Source: Gordius sp. MW1
Lineage: Eukaryota; Nematomorpha; Gordioida; Gordea; Gordiidae
Direction: 5' to 3'
Assembly (NCBI GenBank): GCA_964036665.1
Contig: OZ038532.1
Location: 22,905,037 to 22,969,036, forward strand
DNA: 64,000 bases
A model generated the notes under the pieces. It was not told the DNA's origin. It made no database searches and saw nothing but the letters and a program-made list of their open reading frames with translations. The number at the start of each line of letters is the position of its first letter. Position 1 is the stretch's first letter. Shown here piece after piece: positions 11,128-22,899 of this stretch. The translations under genes and the position numbers were made by a program.

Positions 11128-12969
11128 CAGAGCTGTTAAGTAACTAGTTACATGTAACTAGTTCCTGGAACTAGTTCCTTTTCTTCAGTAAAGTAACTGT
11201 AACCAGTTACTTTTACATCAGGGTAACTGTAACTGTAGTTAGTTACATTATTTCAGTAACTGTGTAACTAAAGTTACAATTACTATTTATAAATTAATTT
11301 TTTTTAATTAAAATATTCAAATTACACGTCTAGTTTGTATACTTCACTTTAATTTAAATTTCCTTCGCGGATCAAATTTGAATTTCGAATAAATAATCTA
11401 TTTTATCATTAAATTACTAATATTATACAAAATAATAATTTTAAAGAAGTGACACAACAGGTAAAAAATGTAATGAACATTTAATGAAGGCTAGAAGGCA
11501 AGCACAGCTTTGATGTGCTATGCAAGGTTTCCATATTTAAGGAGTTCCATTTACAAAAAAAAACATTTGTACCACAACCGATAAGCTACAAATTTCGTAA
11601 AAGTTTTCAAGTATATTATATAACTTTATTAAATCATAATACACTATAGATTGTTCAACTCTGACAATCAGAGTGAGGAAGATGTGATAGAGAAAATTTC
11701 TGTCTAGGATTATTGGCCATAATCCTTTAGATTATGACTATATACCTTGTCACAAAAGGTGTGCCTGTCACACTTTAAATTTGGTTGCAACCGTGATGTT
11801 AATAAAGTCATTTAACAAAAAGAGGATTTTAAAAGCATTTATGTGTCCTCTATAACAAAATGCCAAAACTTATGGAATATTCAGAGTAGATCTTTTCAAA
11901 CATTTGAATTAATTAAAAAGCATCTAAGATCTCAATTGATAAGCCCTGTTCCAACGAGGTAATAGTTTTTTCGACGCGTTAACAAAGATTTTGTCTTAAG
12001 TCTCGGAAAAGCCATCAGAACTTAATTCGCTTTGTGATGAATTTAATATAGAAAGGTTTCTTAGGCGTGATTGTGATTTTATTGCTGAATACTGCAAAGT
12101 AAATAATATTTTTATCTAATTCAATGTATTGTTTTTATATTATTAGGTTCTGGAACCTATAGTTAAGGCAATCCAATTTCTTCAAGGCGAAATTATATGT
12201 ATCAAGGATTTTAACTCCTACCATTTCTCAAGTTTTATTAAATTTACAACAAATTGGAAACCTTAAGTGGTGTAACCCTCTAAAAGAAGCATTAATTAAA
12301 GGTATTAATAAAAAGTACAAAGCTATGCATGTTAAATTTGAAATATTATTGATTTCCCGATCTAAATAGTTTGGATAATTTGGTTGCAACGATCCTCCAT
12401 CCAATTTTTAAAACAAGTTGGCCCGTGGATCCGTCTTGAGAAAAATAAGAGAATTAAAGTAGACACCTTAAATTACATTAATTCATTGATCCCTAACCAG
12501 GAGGAAAGACAGGACCTAGAGGAACCAAATACGTTCGATTTTTTTAATCTTTCAAAGGCGAAAAGTATTCAAGAGTGCATTCACACATCTATAAATTCGA
12601 ATAATAGTGATTTGTTAATATATAATAATTTCCCTAAATTGAAGAAAATTTTCATTAAAATCAATGTACCCCTACCATCTAACGCCCCGGTCGATCTTTT
12701 TAATCTTGGTAAATTAATTTTCAGTGAAAAGCGAACTAGCTTATTAAATAACAATATAGAAAACAACCTATTATTGAAATCGAATCATCATTTATTACCT
12801 TCTGATTTTTATATAAATGTTTAAATAAATAATATCAAAAAATATTGTTTTTTGTAACTTTAGGTGTAACTAGTTCCATCAGGTAACTGGAACTGTAATC
12901 AGTTACATTAGAAAATTTGTAACTGTAATTGTAATTAGTTACTCTGGTAAAGTAACTTTAACAGCTCTG
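11128..12969 (+). mobile_element. hAT transposon with perfect 8-bp target duplication
   Basis: Terminal inverted repeats CAGAGCTGTTAA... (from 11128; right end in reverse complement CAGAGCTGTTAAAGTTAC) are flanked by identical 8-bp direct repeats CATTTAAG at 11120-11127 and 12970-12977, the hallmark of hAT insertion. Subterminal regions (11140-11290, 12860-12960) are dense in GTAACTAGTTAC-like units, probably transposase-binding sites. The interior carries a decayed transposase. Confidence 0.88.
11640..12824 (+). pseudogene. decayed hAT transposase
   Basis: hAT-type pieces occur in order but with stops and frame changes. The Cys-His segment CHTLNLVA lies near 11765, a PTR (of the family's TRW motif) near 11950, and the C-terminal dimerisation motif NAPVDLFNLGKLIFS in the open frame 12384-12824, which ends in LLLKSNHHLL. 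An intact-looking 48-bp intron (about 12101-12148, GTAAATAATA...TTATTAG) joins EYCK to VLEPI. hAT transposases act in the nucleus, cutting at terminal inverted repeats and making 8-bp duplications. This copy cannot encode a full protein. Confidence 0.75.
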
Positions 12970-13324
12970 CATTTAAGCTTATTGTAAATAACCATTGTAT
13001 ATAATAAGTTGTTGTAAAAGGTATATTGTATAAAAGACTACCGTAAGAAAAGTTGTACTTACTTTATTGATGCAAATTGAAGATATATATATATATATAC
13101 GATACATGCATCTTATATATGCGATAAAATACTCTCGCGAGATAAATAATAATAATGCCGCTATTGACGCTCGCTAAACAACAAGCGAGAGAGAGACAAC
13201 GACCGTGTACGATACAAAGGGGTAGGGGGAAGGAAGGGAGAGATAGAGAAGTGTAAACACCTTTCACAACGCTTATCTAAATAGCAATTATGAAAAATAT
13301 AATTTATAATGTGCGACAAAAAAA

Positions 13325-13795
13325 ATGCCAATATGGTTGAAGAGCAAAGCTTACAAATCCATCGTAAGACCGGTGTTACTCTATGGAAGTGAAACATGGG
13401 CATACCACGGAAGGAAAGCTATTACAAGCCACAGAGATGAGAATGATACGATGGAGCTTGGTGTATACTAAGCTCGACCATTTGACGAATGACTTTCTCA
13501 TGACAATGGGTATTCAACCTATGGCGATTATTAACGAAAATCGGCTAAGGTGGTATGGGCATATACTAAGAAGGGACACGGATGACGTAAATCAAAAAGT
13601 ACTTAACATGGAGGTATCGGGGAAGAGAGAAAGAGGACGACCCCGTGTCACGTGGAAAGGGCAAGTCGATAAAGTTATGAAAACTAAAAAGATTAGGTAA
13701 GACATGGCACTCACCTGGTCAAGATGGAAGAAGCTTATCAAAACAAACCACATGAACGGGGGACCAAATAACTGATAAAGAAGAAGAAGAGGTTA
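13325..13795 (+). pseudogene. RTE-type LINE, C-terminal end of ORF2 and 3' tail
   Basis: Translation gives SKAYKSIVRPVLLYGSETWA (one frame), then in the frame of 13383-13700 LLQATEMRMIRWSL, MGIQPMAIINENRLRWYGHI and GKRERGRPRVTW, the usual C-terminal tail of RTE-like LINE ORF2. The 3' end GGACCAAATAACTGATAAAG plus GAA repeats matches the tails at 39403-39583. It is a 5'-truncated, frameshifted dead copy, as is typical of LINE retrotransposition. Confidence 0.8.
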
Positions 13796-14639
13796 TTGAT
13801 ATAAAATGAAAAAACATTGATAAAAGTAACTTGAATAAATAAATTTTAGAATTTGTTTTTGAATTTGTTAATGATGATGAATATAGAAGTTTTGGCATTT
13901 GACCGGGATCAGATAAAGTAGAAGGTAGCAAGGCCCAGCATTAATTTGCATGGAATTATTTAGCAAGTTTCGATTTCATCCATTATTAACAACTTAGACA
14001 AATTAAGAAATTCACAAAGCAGCAAATATGAAACGGAATTAACCAAAATTGTGGCCTCTGGCAGGTTCTTTTAGAAAAAATGCTCCGGGGGGGGGGGGGG
14101 GTATTTTCAACTTTCGGTGGGGGGGGGGTAAAATTTTTGTTAATTGCTAAACCATTTCGTATAATATTTACTGATTTTTATTGGTGATATATAAATAGAT
14201 ACTGACACGCATAATCATTAAATAAATACATGTAATTTTTAACGGGCAAGTGTTCTTTTAAGAAAGTAACCGAATTCTTCTTTGGTTTTTAAACTTCAGT
14301 AGGAAGGTCGGCCCCTTCTATAGATATTCTCAATGCCTATTAAAAACTCGTTTAAATTAGGGTTCAGAGATGTTAAAAAATGATGTCTATGAATGATTTC
14401 CACCTTATTTGTAAAAAATTTTAATTTCGCTAATTTTATATTTTTTTTATTGACAAATTAAAATAATTTATTGAATTTCAATTTTAGCCTATTAATATAA
14501 TTTATGACTTCATGATAAAACTTGAGTTCATGCTTCAATCAAAACTCTCCAGAGTTTGCAGGGAATTATAGCCAGCTTTGCAATTATCCGATATATAGCA
14601 ACAACCTAGATAAGTTGCCCAAAGAAATTCATTAAAAAA
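13796..14639. repeat. dispersed repeat fragments and G runs, no gene
   Basis: 13890-14060 matches, in reverse orientation, sequence near 23440-23640 (shared blocks CAGATAAAGTAGAAG, ATTAATTTGCA, GGAAT.ATTTAG). G runs lie near 14086-14101 and 14119-14128. No coding content is seen. Confidence 0.4.
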
Positions 14640-14790
14640 GGTAATCAGTCGGGCTCAAAAACAATAATAGAATTTGGGCGAGGTCGAAAAAAGTAAAGCC
14701 AATCGGTCAGCAATATAAAAGTTTTTTTTTACAAAAAACATATGTCCACAGCCATTAAAAACCCGTATAAGTTTCTATTCTATACCGAAA
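14640..14790 (-). repeat. reverse copy of the 9050-9265 dispersed repeat
   Basis: In reverse complement: GGCTTTACTTTTTTCGACC, GAGCCCGACTGATTACC and TTTAATGGCTGTGGACATATG, matching 9115-9250. Non-coding. Confidence 0.5.
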
Positions 14791-15339
14791 AAAGCATTGG
14801 TATAGAATTTTGCTTGTGTTTATTGAATAATCTAGTTTTCGAATAATTTAATTATCGAGTTTGCTGCCGCAACTCTTATTTCCATCTCCACTAATTTATT
14901 TAGAATTCCAATTAATATATTCCATATGGACGTATTATAATTCTAAGAAATATATCCGCGCGCGAAAATCCTCAAAAGGATTTTTTTGAATTTGCTTTCG
15001 CCTTTAATATTACATCTTTTTTCAATTTATTTATTTGGTTACAACGAGAGAAAAAAAAATTATAATGAATTAATTAATAATCAACGTAGTTATGTAATCT
15101 AAAATATATTTGCTAAATCATGGTGATAATAATATCTATATGCGATCGCGATGGAAATAAAAAGCGAAGTGGTATAAACAATCTATTTTTAGCGCAGTGG
15201 CAACACTGATGACTACGTGTAAAGTAAATCTGACGCAATTAAGATCGAGCGTAGGGTAAAATAAAAATGCATATAATTTAAATCGTAGCATGCATGGGGG
15301 GGGGGAAGAATTAGAATATGGGTGAACACCACAGTTTCC

Positions 15340-15423
15340 ATAAAAATTATTGAAAAATTACGTTGGACAGGACAGGATGGACAGGATAGATTACCAAAAG
15401 AGAGCCCATAAATTGCATAGCAA
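15340..15423 (+). repeat. dispersed hairpin motif, copy 5, with GGACAGGACAGG leader
   Basis: GAAAAATTACGTTGGACAGG, further GGACAGG units, TACCAAAAGAGAG, then CCCATAAATTGCATAGCAA. The leader matches the - strand of copy 4 (AAATTACAAGTTGGACACGAC...ACCAAAAGCGAG), so the motif is the end of a slightly longer dispersed element. Confidence 0.6.
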
Positions 15424-15925
15424 CTATATAATCTTAAATAATATTAAATTAATTCACTCAATATTGCTAGAGGGTATAAATGGGGAGGCAAGGATCTGCA
15501 ACTGCTCCCCTCCAAATCCTTTCTTAACGAAAAAAACATTTTTTGCCCTCATCTAATTTAAATTGGCTCCGCCCATGGGATCACGTGTATAAATATCTTT
15601 AACATTTATAATGCGGGTTGATAAATTGATGAGTTAATGAACTAGGATGGAAACTTAACTTTCCTTGTTATTTAATATACAATACATAAGAATTATAAAT
15701 TAGAATGGATCATGGTAGAGGCTAGTGATGGGGAAATAGCGTTTTTAAGGAGCTAAAGCTATAGCACATAGTCACTTTAAGTGCTATAAGCTATAGGAGA
15801 TGGGAGGTTTGAGGTGCTATAAGCTATAGGAGATGGGAGGTTTGAGGTGCTAGAGCTATGGGAGATCCGAGGTTTGAGTCGCTAGAGTGAGCTATGGGAG
15901 GTTTGAGGTGCTAGAGCTATGGGAG

Positions 15926-16351
15926 TGTGGCATATGTCGTGACATATGCCGATCCGATAATTGTGGCATCTTGCTAAATTTAATTTATTATTAATAAATC
16001 CCAAATCATCCTCTTACACACGCGCTATCTATCACGAAGAGGATCAACCGTTATACGCATCCCCCTCCCATATCACGATGATTATCAGTTTTTATCGATT
16101 ATTATAGCACATCGCTTGTTTCACTTGTTACTCATAATTATCGATTTTGTTAACGATATATATTGAAGATTCATATTACTATATATTAAATTCTTAGTTT
16201 TTTGTGTTACGCGCGCTCACGCGTAACGTAACAATTATAATGTGTAGTTTAAAATAAAGTTGGATAAATTGGTTTATGTAGATATTTGAAATTAAAATGG
16301 AAGCCCAGAAATTTTAAAAGTTTGAATCCCTTAATTATTAAGGATTCATTA
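15926..16351 (+). repeat. 5' LTR
   Basis: Begins TGTGGCATATGTC-GT-GACATATGCC, a perfect 10-bp inverted repeat at the LTR edge, and ends TTAATTATTAAGGATTCATTA. It differs from the 3' LTR at only a few places, so the insertion is recent. Confidence 0.85.
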
Positions 16352-17346
16352 TTGGTGTCAGACAAATGAAAATAATTCGGTATCCTATTTTAAAAATTCT
16401 ACATATTCGGAAAATAGAAAAATTCTGGAAATTAAAATTATCATCGAAGCGTAAATATAAAATTAAGAAAAAGGACATCTGTAAAGACAATTCGACATTC
16501 ATCGCGAAGAGAGAAAATTCCTCCAAAGGATTTTATGAACGAAATAAAAATTCATTTAAATTCCGAAATCCTTACGCTTATTAACAAGGAGACGAGGGAA
16601 GAAGAAATTCTGTAATACAAAAATTCGGCAAATACAGTAAACAAAAATTACAAATTTAACACACTTAAATTATGTACCTACTATAAATTGTTTAAAACAT
16701 GATGTTTACGAAAATTATATTGTTAACCTATATTTTACCCCTTATCGCTTTCTTTATTATTATCTGACGGTCGGCTCATGTTTAAGCAGTAATTTAAAAT
16801 AAGGAAGGGATGGAGAGAGAAGAGAAAGGAGTAAATGTTTAAAAGGCGATTTTTGTCAAGTGGATTATATTATGATGGAGATGACAGAAATTTTTTTGAA
16901 TTTGACAATGTCGAGAGAAAATGACAATTTTTATAAAGTGGATTATATTAATATTTGGGAAAAAGGATAGAACAGAATTTGGACGATAACGCTACAAAAC
17001 CGGTTAATAAGGGAACTAAATCCTGGAATATTAAGGCTCTGAACTCAGACAAAGAGTCAACCTTAGGTTTATTAAGGCTCTGAACTCAGACAATGAGTCA
17101 ACCTTAGGTTTATTGAGGCTCTGAACTCTTAGAGTTATCCTCAGGTAATAAGGAACAAACTTCCTTGGTTTTCGGTCAAAAGCGATATCAATTTCCTAGT
17201 CCATATCTATAACAAAGTTAATATTAAGGTCAAACGAAATGTCAAATCCAGTTCAATATCTAACTATGTCAAAATATATATTAATCTGAAGGTCAACGTC
17301 AATTTCAAAAGGTATGAATTTAGTAACTTCATTTAAAAGGGTGAGG

Positions 17347-17774
17347 TGTGGCATATGTCGTGACATATGCCGATCCGATAATTGTGGCATCTTGCTAAAA
17401 TTAATTTATTATTAATAAATCCCAAATCATCCTCTTACACACGCGCTATCTATCACGAAGAGGATCAACCGTTATACGCATCCCCCTCCCATATCACGAT
17501 GATTATCAGTTTTTATCGATTATTATAGCACATCGCTTGTTTCACTTGTTACTCATAATTATCGATTTTGTTAACGATATATATTGAAGATTCATATTAC
17601 TATATATTAAATTCTTAGTTTTTTGTGTTACGCGCGCTCGCGCGCGTAACGTAACAATTATAATGTGTAGTTTAAAATAAAACTGGATAAATTGGTTTAT
17701 GTAGATATTTGAAATTAAAATGGAAGCCCAGAAATTTTAAAAGTTTGAATCCCTTAATTATTAAGGATTTATTA
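17347..17774 (+). repeat. 3' LTR
   Basis: Matches the 5' LTR over its full length. The visible differences are a CG expansion in the GCGCGCTCGCGCGCG segment and a handful of substitutions. It ends directly at the target duplication GGGAG. Confidence 0.85.
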
Positions 17775-18858
17775 GGGAGATGGGAGATTTGAGGTGCTAT
17801 GGGAGATGGGAGGTTTGAGGTGCTATGAGCTATAGGAGATAGGAGGTTTGAGGCGCTAAAGCTATAGCCGATAGCACTTAAATGCGCTAGAGCTATAGCA
17901 CCGGCGCTAACACTGGGAATAATTTTTTTAATTGTTTATTTTATTTTTATTAAATATTAAAATACATCTGAATATAATTTTTTTGCCCTATCTTACCATC
18001 TAACTACGACTTATTTTAATATAAATTTAATTAAGTGTATGTCTTTAATTTAAATATTTTGCATTGCTTCTACATTTATTTTATCAATAACTCGCCCCCC
18101 CCCCTATGAATGACGAAAAAAATTTTTTCCCAATGTAAAAAAAACCCTTACAAATAATAATTTTTTTTTAATTTGCCCCTCCCTAATTGAACTTTTATTT
18201 TAACCGTTTCGCCCCCCCCCCTCTAATTCAAAACCTGGTTATGCCATATGCCCATGTTATTGAGAATAAAAAAAATTAAACTCCCTCTTTCCTTAAGTTA
18301 ATCCATATCCTATCGGGGCGATTATGTTTCAATGAAAAGGAAAACCTAAGAAGAGTGAACTTTTAGCGTACTCAGACTCACTCATGTGATTTTATTTTTA
18401 TTCATTGAGAAAAAGAAAATTAATTTTTCGCTCTCTTCTTTAATGTCTTTCTCCTTTTCTTCAACTCAACATAAAAAATATTAATTTTATGAAAAATAAT
18501 TATTCCCTGGCTACGACTAGCCCCGGTCACCTCAACATAAAACTTATGTTAAGAATATTTAAAAAAGGTTATGGTTGGTCACTAATTAATAACCAATATA
18601 AATCCGATTTAAATAACAAATTTAATCTTTAAGTGTCATATTTTCCAATGTGTTTTATTTCAGCCGGTTAAAGTACTTATTTTATATTAAATTTGGTAAA
18701 TATTATAAAAGATTTCCCAAGTGAGATATCTTTATCAACGTCTATATGATAATACACTTGTTAAAAATCACAAACTACGATAATTTTATTTTCGACCATT
18801 TCGCATTATATATATATTAGTTATATATATAAATATATTAAAACAGGCAAATATTTTG

Positions 18859-20720
18859 TTAATTATTGATGTCGATTCCTCTCCAGCTATTCATGCATAG
18901 GATTTGGTTTAAGGAAGTTGGAGATAACCGTGACCTTTTCTTGGTAGTAATTATGTTACCTGCCTTAGAGAAAAGGCGTTCACTAGGGACTGATGTGCTT
19001 TGGTGGCATAAATATTCTTGAGCCATAGCAGCTAAATTAGGAAATCTCAATGAAGAGGATTTCCACCATTCTAAAATTTTCACATCGCCATGGCATTCCG
19101 TTTCCATAATATAGTTTTCCAACTCTTCATCACCCACAAACATTCTAGAACTATTTAAATTATAATAATTTAAAATAATTTTTTCACCTTCGTTTCTTCT
19201 GTAATATTAATTCGGTAAAAGATCCACTTGTCGTAGAGCTCTCAACTAAAAATTCTCTACGAAAATTATCACATTTGTCTTGGGTGTTTAAGTAATCCGG
19301 CATTGCTTTTCTTTTAACCCTCGGATCTAACATAGAGGAATTAAAGACTTCCTGTGTGCACATGATATTAAAATAATGTTTTGCTTTAATTATCATCTTA
19401 TCGCCAGGATCTTTTAAAGGACCATGAGTCGTGGTTGCCGTTTCGAGACCATCTATAATTTCCTCAAAAAAGTTTAACACAATTCCCATTGTAGGAACTT
19501 TACAAAGACCTAATGTAACCTAGTTAGGTGGTAAAAATATTTGAGAATATTTAAATACCTTATAGAAGGGTAGGAAGAAAAGTTCAGCCTCTTTCAGAAA
19601 TCGGATATCTTCATGGCTAAAAGCCATATCCGTTTCATCCGGGAAAATTTTTTGAACAATAATATTAAGAGTGCTCATTTCCTTGAAAAATTAATTATTA
19701 TATTTCCATATAATTTACCTTATTTGCTTGTTGTAACATTATATAAGAACTATTCCAACGGGTATTATTTGCCAAAGGAATAAGGGCCTTAGAATGGTTG
19801 TACCATTCTGCCTTCATCGCTGGTTTATAATGTATATAATACATTAAACGATTAATTTTTTCTAAAAATGGAGTAATGACCCGTAATCCTTCACTAGCTA
19901 TAATGTTCATAACGTGAGCACCACACCTAAAATTAAAAATCCGGGTTGACAGCATTTTAGTTCTTAATAAGCTTATGGCGTTGAGTTCGTTATTTGCATT
20001 ATCTGTGGTGATTGATATCACTTTGACCTCAATCTGAAATTCGGCTGAAACTTTGTGCAGTACGTTGCAAATTTCCCTCCCTGTATGGGGTGAAGGCATC
20101 GGAAGAATTTGCAGTAAAATGTTTTCCATAACCCATAGTTTGTTAATATAATGTAGGGTGATACCTATGTAATATACACCATTGATGCTTTTCCACAAAT
20201 CTGTCGTTATTGCTAGATGAGTTGTGATCGTCCTTAGATTGTTGGTTATCGTCTGTTTAGTGGCCTCGTATAAATCCTGTAGTCTATCCTTGGCGGTTTT
20301 TTTCGACCATAAATTAATGTTTTCATTGAGAACATGATCTTCAAACTAGGACTATCATAAGTGGAAAGGGTAAGTTATTTCCTATCACATAATCCAAAAA
20401 TTTTGAATTCAACAATTCACTTTGTTCGTTGTTAAATTGCCTTTAAAAATGCAAGGACTTTTTTCTGCTGTTACTAATTTATCTGGATGGGCGTTATTAT
20501 AATGAGCACGTATATTATTAACCGACGTTTTAATACTAAAAGTTCTTGAACACTCCAAACCTTTTTTTTTCGACTTTTGGGGTGTTAAAGTATAAACCTT
20601 TTTAGATTTTGGAGAAATTATAATATTGGTGTGGTCAGTTGAAGAAGAGGAAGTGGATAAAGGCATTAAAGAAGAGAGCGAAAAATTAATTTTCTTTTTC
20701 TCAATCAATAAAAATAACAT
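18859..20720 (-). pseudogene. hAT transposase, interrupted
   Basis: Reading down the - strand: Ser-rich N-terminus with a BED-like finger remnant (RAHYNNAHPDK, 20409-20720); LWSKKTAKDRLQDLYEATKQ and ITTDLWKS (first catalytic Asp) in another frame near 20330-20190; then ITTDNANNE, CGAHVMNIIA and NNTRWNS in 19698-20198; a middle part 19184-19489; and the C-terminal dimerisation domain with FPNLAAMAQEYL, STSVPSERLFSKAG and SRLSPTSL in 18859-19143. At least one in-frame stop (near 19520) and frame changes near 20400 break it, though a short intron near 19150-19183 is possible. It is probably inactive but fairly young, because the motifs are intact. Confidence 0.85.
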
Positions 20721-21660
20721 AACATGAGTGAGTCTGAGTACGCATAAAAGTTCACTCTATTATTTTCCTTTTCATTGAAACATAATCGCTCTGATGGGAT
20801 ATGGATTAACTTAAGGGAAGGGGGAGTTTAATTTTTTTATTCTCAAAAACATGGGCGTAGGGCATAACCAGATTTTGAATTAGGGGGGGGGGCGAAACGG
20901 TTAAAATAAAAGTTCAATTAGGGAGGGGCAAAATAAAAAAAATTATTATTTGTAATGGTTTTTTTTTACATTGGAAATTTTTTTTCGTCATTCAGAGGGG
21001 GGAAGGAGGGCGAGTTATTGATAAAATAAATGTAGAAGCAATGCAAAATATTTAAATTAAAGTCATACACTTAATACAATTTATATTAAAATAAGTCGTA
21101 GTTAGATGGTAAGATAGGGCAAAAAAAGTATATTTACATGTATTTTAATATTTAATAAAAATAAAATAAACAATTAAAAAATAATTTCCAGTGTTAGCGC
21201 CGGTGCTATAGCTCTAGCGCATTTAAGTGCTATCGGCTATAGCTTTAGCGCCTGAAACCTCCCATCTCCTATAGCTCATAGCGCCTCAAACCTCCCATCT
21301 CCCATAGCTCATAGCACCTCAAACCTTTCATCTCCCATAGCTCTAGCACCTCAAACCTCCCAAAGCTCATAGCACCTCAAACCTCCCATCTCCCATAGCT
21401 CTAGCCCCTCAAACCTCCCATCTCCTATAGCTTATAACACCTCAAACCTCCCATCTCCTATAGCCTATAGCACTTAAAGTGACTATGTGCTAGTAGACAT
21501 AGCGTATTTAATAGGCTATTCCCATCAGCGGGGAGGTGCTAAGCGCGCTAGTGCTAAGCGTTTTGCCATCACTAGTAGAGGCATCACAATCGTCACGAAA
21601 GCAGCACAAAATTCATTTCGTATTTTATCGATTACTTGTTTTTCCTATCAGCTTGTTTTA

Positions 21661-21900
21661 ACATGGCATTTGTGCAAGAATTTAGAAATTTTCTAGCTAA
21701 AGATAAACCAAGTAAATATTTTTTAGAATTTACGAAGTCAGCAAGAAATGGTCAGGTGTTGATTTATGGGCGATACTCCTATACCAAAGCAAATATCGGA
21801 AAAAACCTATATTATAGATGCCAAAAAACTAAATGTAATGGGAAAGGGATTCTTCGACAGGAGAATTTGATATAACTAAAGAGCACACTTGTGATGTATC
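21661..21900 (+). pseudogene. FLYWCH-type zinc-finger fragment
   Basis: From ATG at 21661 the translation includes FVQEFRNFLAKDKPSKYFLE, FTKSARNGQVLIYGRYSY and NLYYRCQKTKCNGKGI. This is the F-(L)-Y-(W/Y)-C-C series of a FLYWCH zinc finger. The expected His/Cys end (TGEFDITKEHTC) is in the next frame, so a 1-bp frameshift lies near 21855. FLYWCH fingers occur in DNA-binding host proteins and at the start of MULE transposases, and no MULE catalytic part was seen downstream. It lies less than 100 bp from the right end of the hAT element, which may have split or displaced it. Confidence 0.55.
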
Positions 21901-22686
21901 TTCAGCATTGCCTTCCACAAGTAACCTTTGTATCAATATATTTTATTAATCATTCAGGTTCCAGCTCAAAAAATGATTGTATATTACATCTATAGCAGTT
22001 GATCATCATCTAAATCACATAGAAGGATTCCACAACAAGTTAAAACATATGATAAAACAATCCCACCCTAACATCTACGAGTTCATAGATCACATTAAAG
22101 CAATATAACGAGAAAATGACCCAAACATCAAATGAATAAATCAAGGGAAAATGATCAATCTTAAATCGAAGATAGAAATACAAAAGGAAACCTGCATCAA
22201 AAACTTGCAAGATCATTACAGAAATCATGAAATACATGCATCAACATATTTGAAACACATATCTTCTTACATGAAGTACAGAGAAAGAAATGCTTATTTA
22301 CATATTACTCTCTAATTATATACATATTGTTAATGAATTTTAATAAATATTGTATATATGATTTATTTAGAAATAAAATATAAGCCTAGCTAAATATGTG
22401 GTTATAAAATCTAAAGTTTTGGTATGCCATTAAATTAGCTTTTAAAAATGTAACATACACTAACCTAGCTTTATTATATGCTTTGAACATATATGAAAAA
22501 TTTTGTGTCTCATTTTATTAACTTAATTAATATCAATTACAACATCTGCAAAAAAATTTGTATCTTATTTCATTAACTTTTGAACAATATCAATTAGAAT
22601 ATATATGAAAAATTTTGCATCTCATTTTATTAACTCTATAACAATACAATTAGAACATATGCAAAAAAATTTGTATCTAATTTTAC
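21901..22686. other. no gene seen; repeated ATATGAAAAATTTTG blocks
   Basis: AT-rich. Between 22490 and 22680 a segment of about 60 bp (TCTCATTTTATTAACTT...AACATATGCAAAAAAATTTG) repeats degenerately about three times. No exon was recognised. Confidence 0.4.
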
Positions 22687-22753
22687 GCCGAAAACCATCT
22701 CGCCGAATTTAGTGTCCCCCGGTTAAAAATGGTTCGGCCAGATGGTTTTCGGC
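22687..22753. repeat. 67-bp hairpin with 21-bp arms
   Basis: GCCGAAAACCATCTCGCCGA(A) and its near-perfect inverse TTCGGCCAGATGGTTTTCGG(C), with one mismatch, are separated by 25 bp. It may be a tiny foldback element or the closed-up ends of a deleted one. Confidence 0.6.
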
Positions 22754-22899
22754 AAGTTTACGGGCCACCAATTTTCATGACGATCCTTGAGGAAATGTGA
22801 TGCTCGTGACGAATTTTCGTGCCTTTTTCTGTGCTGCCTGAACCAAGTCCCATTAGAACATTATAAAAACACCTTCTTTTATACTTAATCTAATAAATT

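Larger units (their letters stand above)
15926..17774 (+). mobile_element. non-autonomous LTR retrotransposon (TRIM/LARD-like)
   Basis: Two near-identical LTRs (15926-16351, 17347-17774) enclose about 1 kb without gag or pol. It is flanked by GGGAG on both sides (15921-15925, 17775-17779). A primer-binding-site-like TGGTGTCAGAC follows the first LTR at 16353, and the purine-rich AAAAGGGTGAGG precedes the second. The interior holds a Lys-rich open frame of 72 codons (16366-16584) with no known domain, and 2.4 copies of a 41-bp unit (17029-17115, TTAAGGCTCTGAACTCAGAC). It must rely on proteins of another element. Confidence 0.85.
15723..21574 (-). mobile_element. hAT transposon delimited at both ends (TSD GTAGAGGC), carrying a nested LTR element
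   Basis: Terminal repeats TAGTGATGGGGAAA (15723) and its inverse ...TTTTGCCATCACTA (ends 21574) are flanked by identical 8-bp GTAGAGGC at 15715-15722 and 21575-21582. Subterminal inverted regions (15760-15925 continued at 17775-17905, and 21190-21480) hold many units of GAGATGGGAGGTTTGAGGTG plus CTATAGCTATAG-like sequence. Next come inverted copies of about 350 bp that include CGCCGGTGCTATAGCT and C-rich blocks (18090-18260, 20870-21010). The transposase lies on the - strand. Without the nested insertion the element is about 4.0 kb. Confidence 0.9.
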
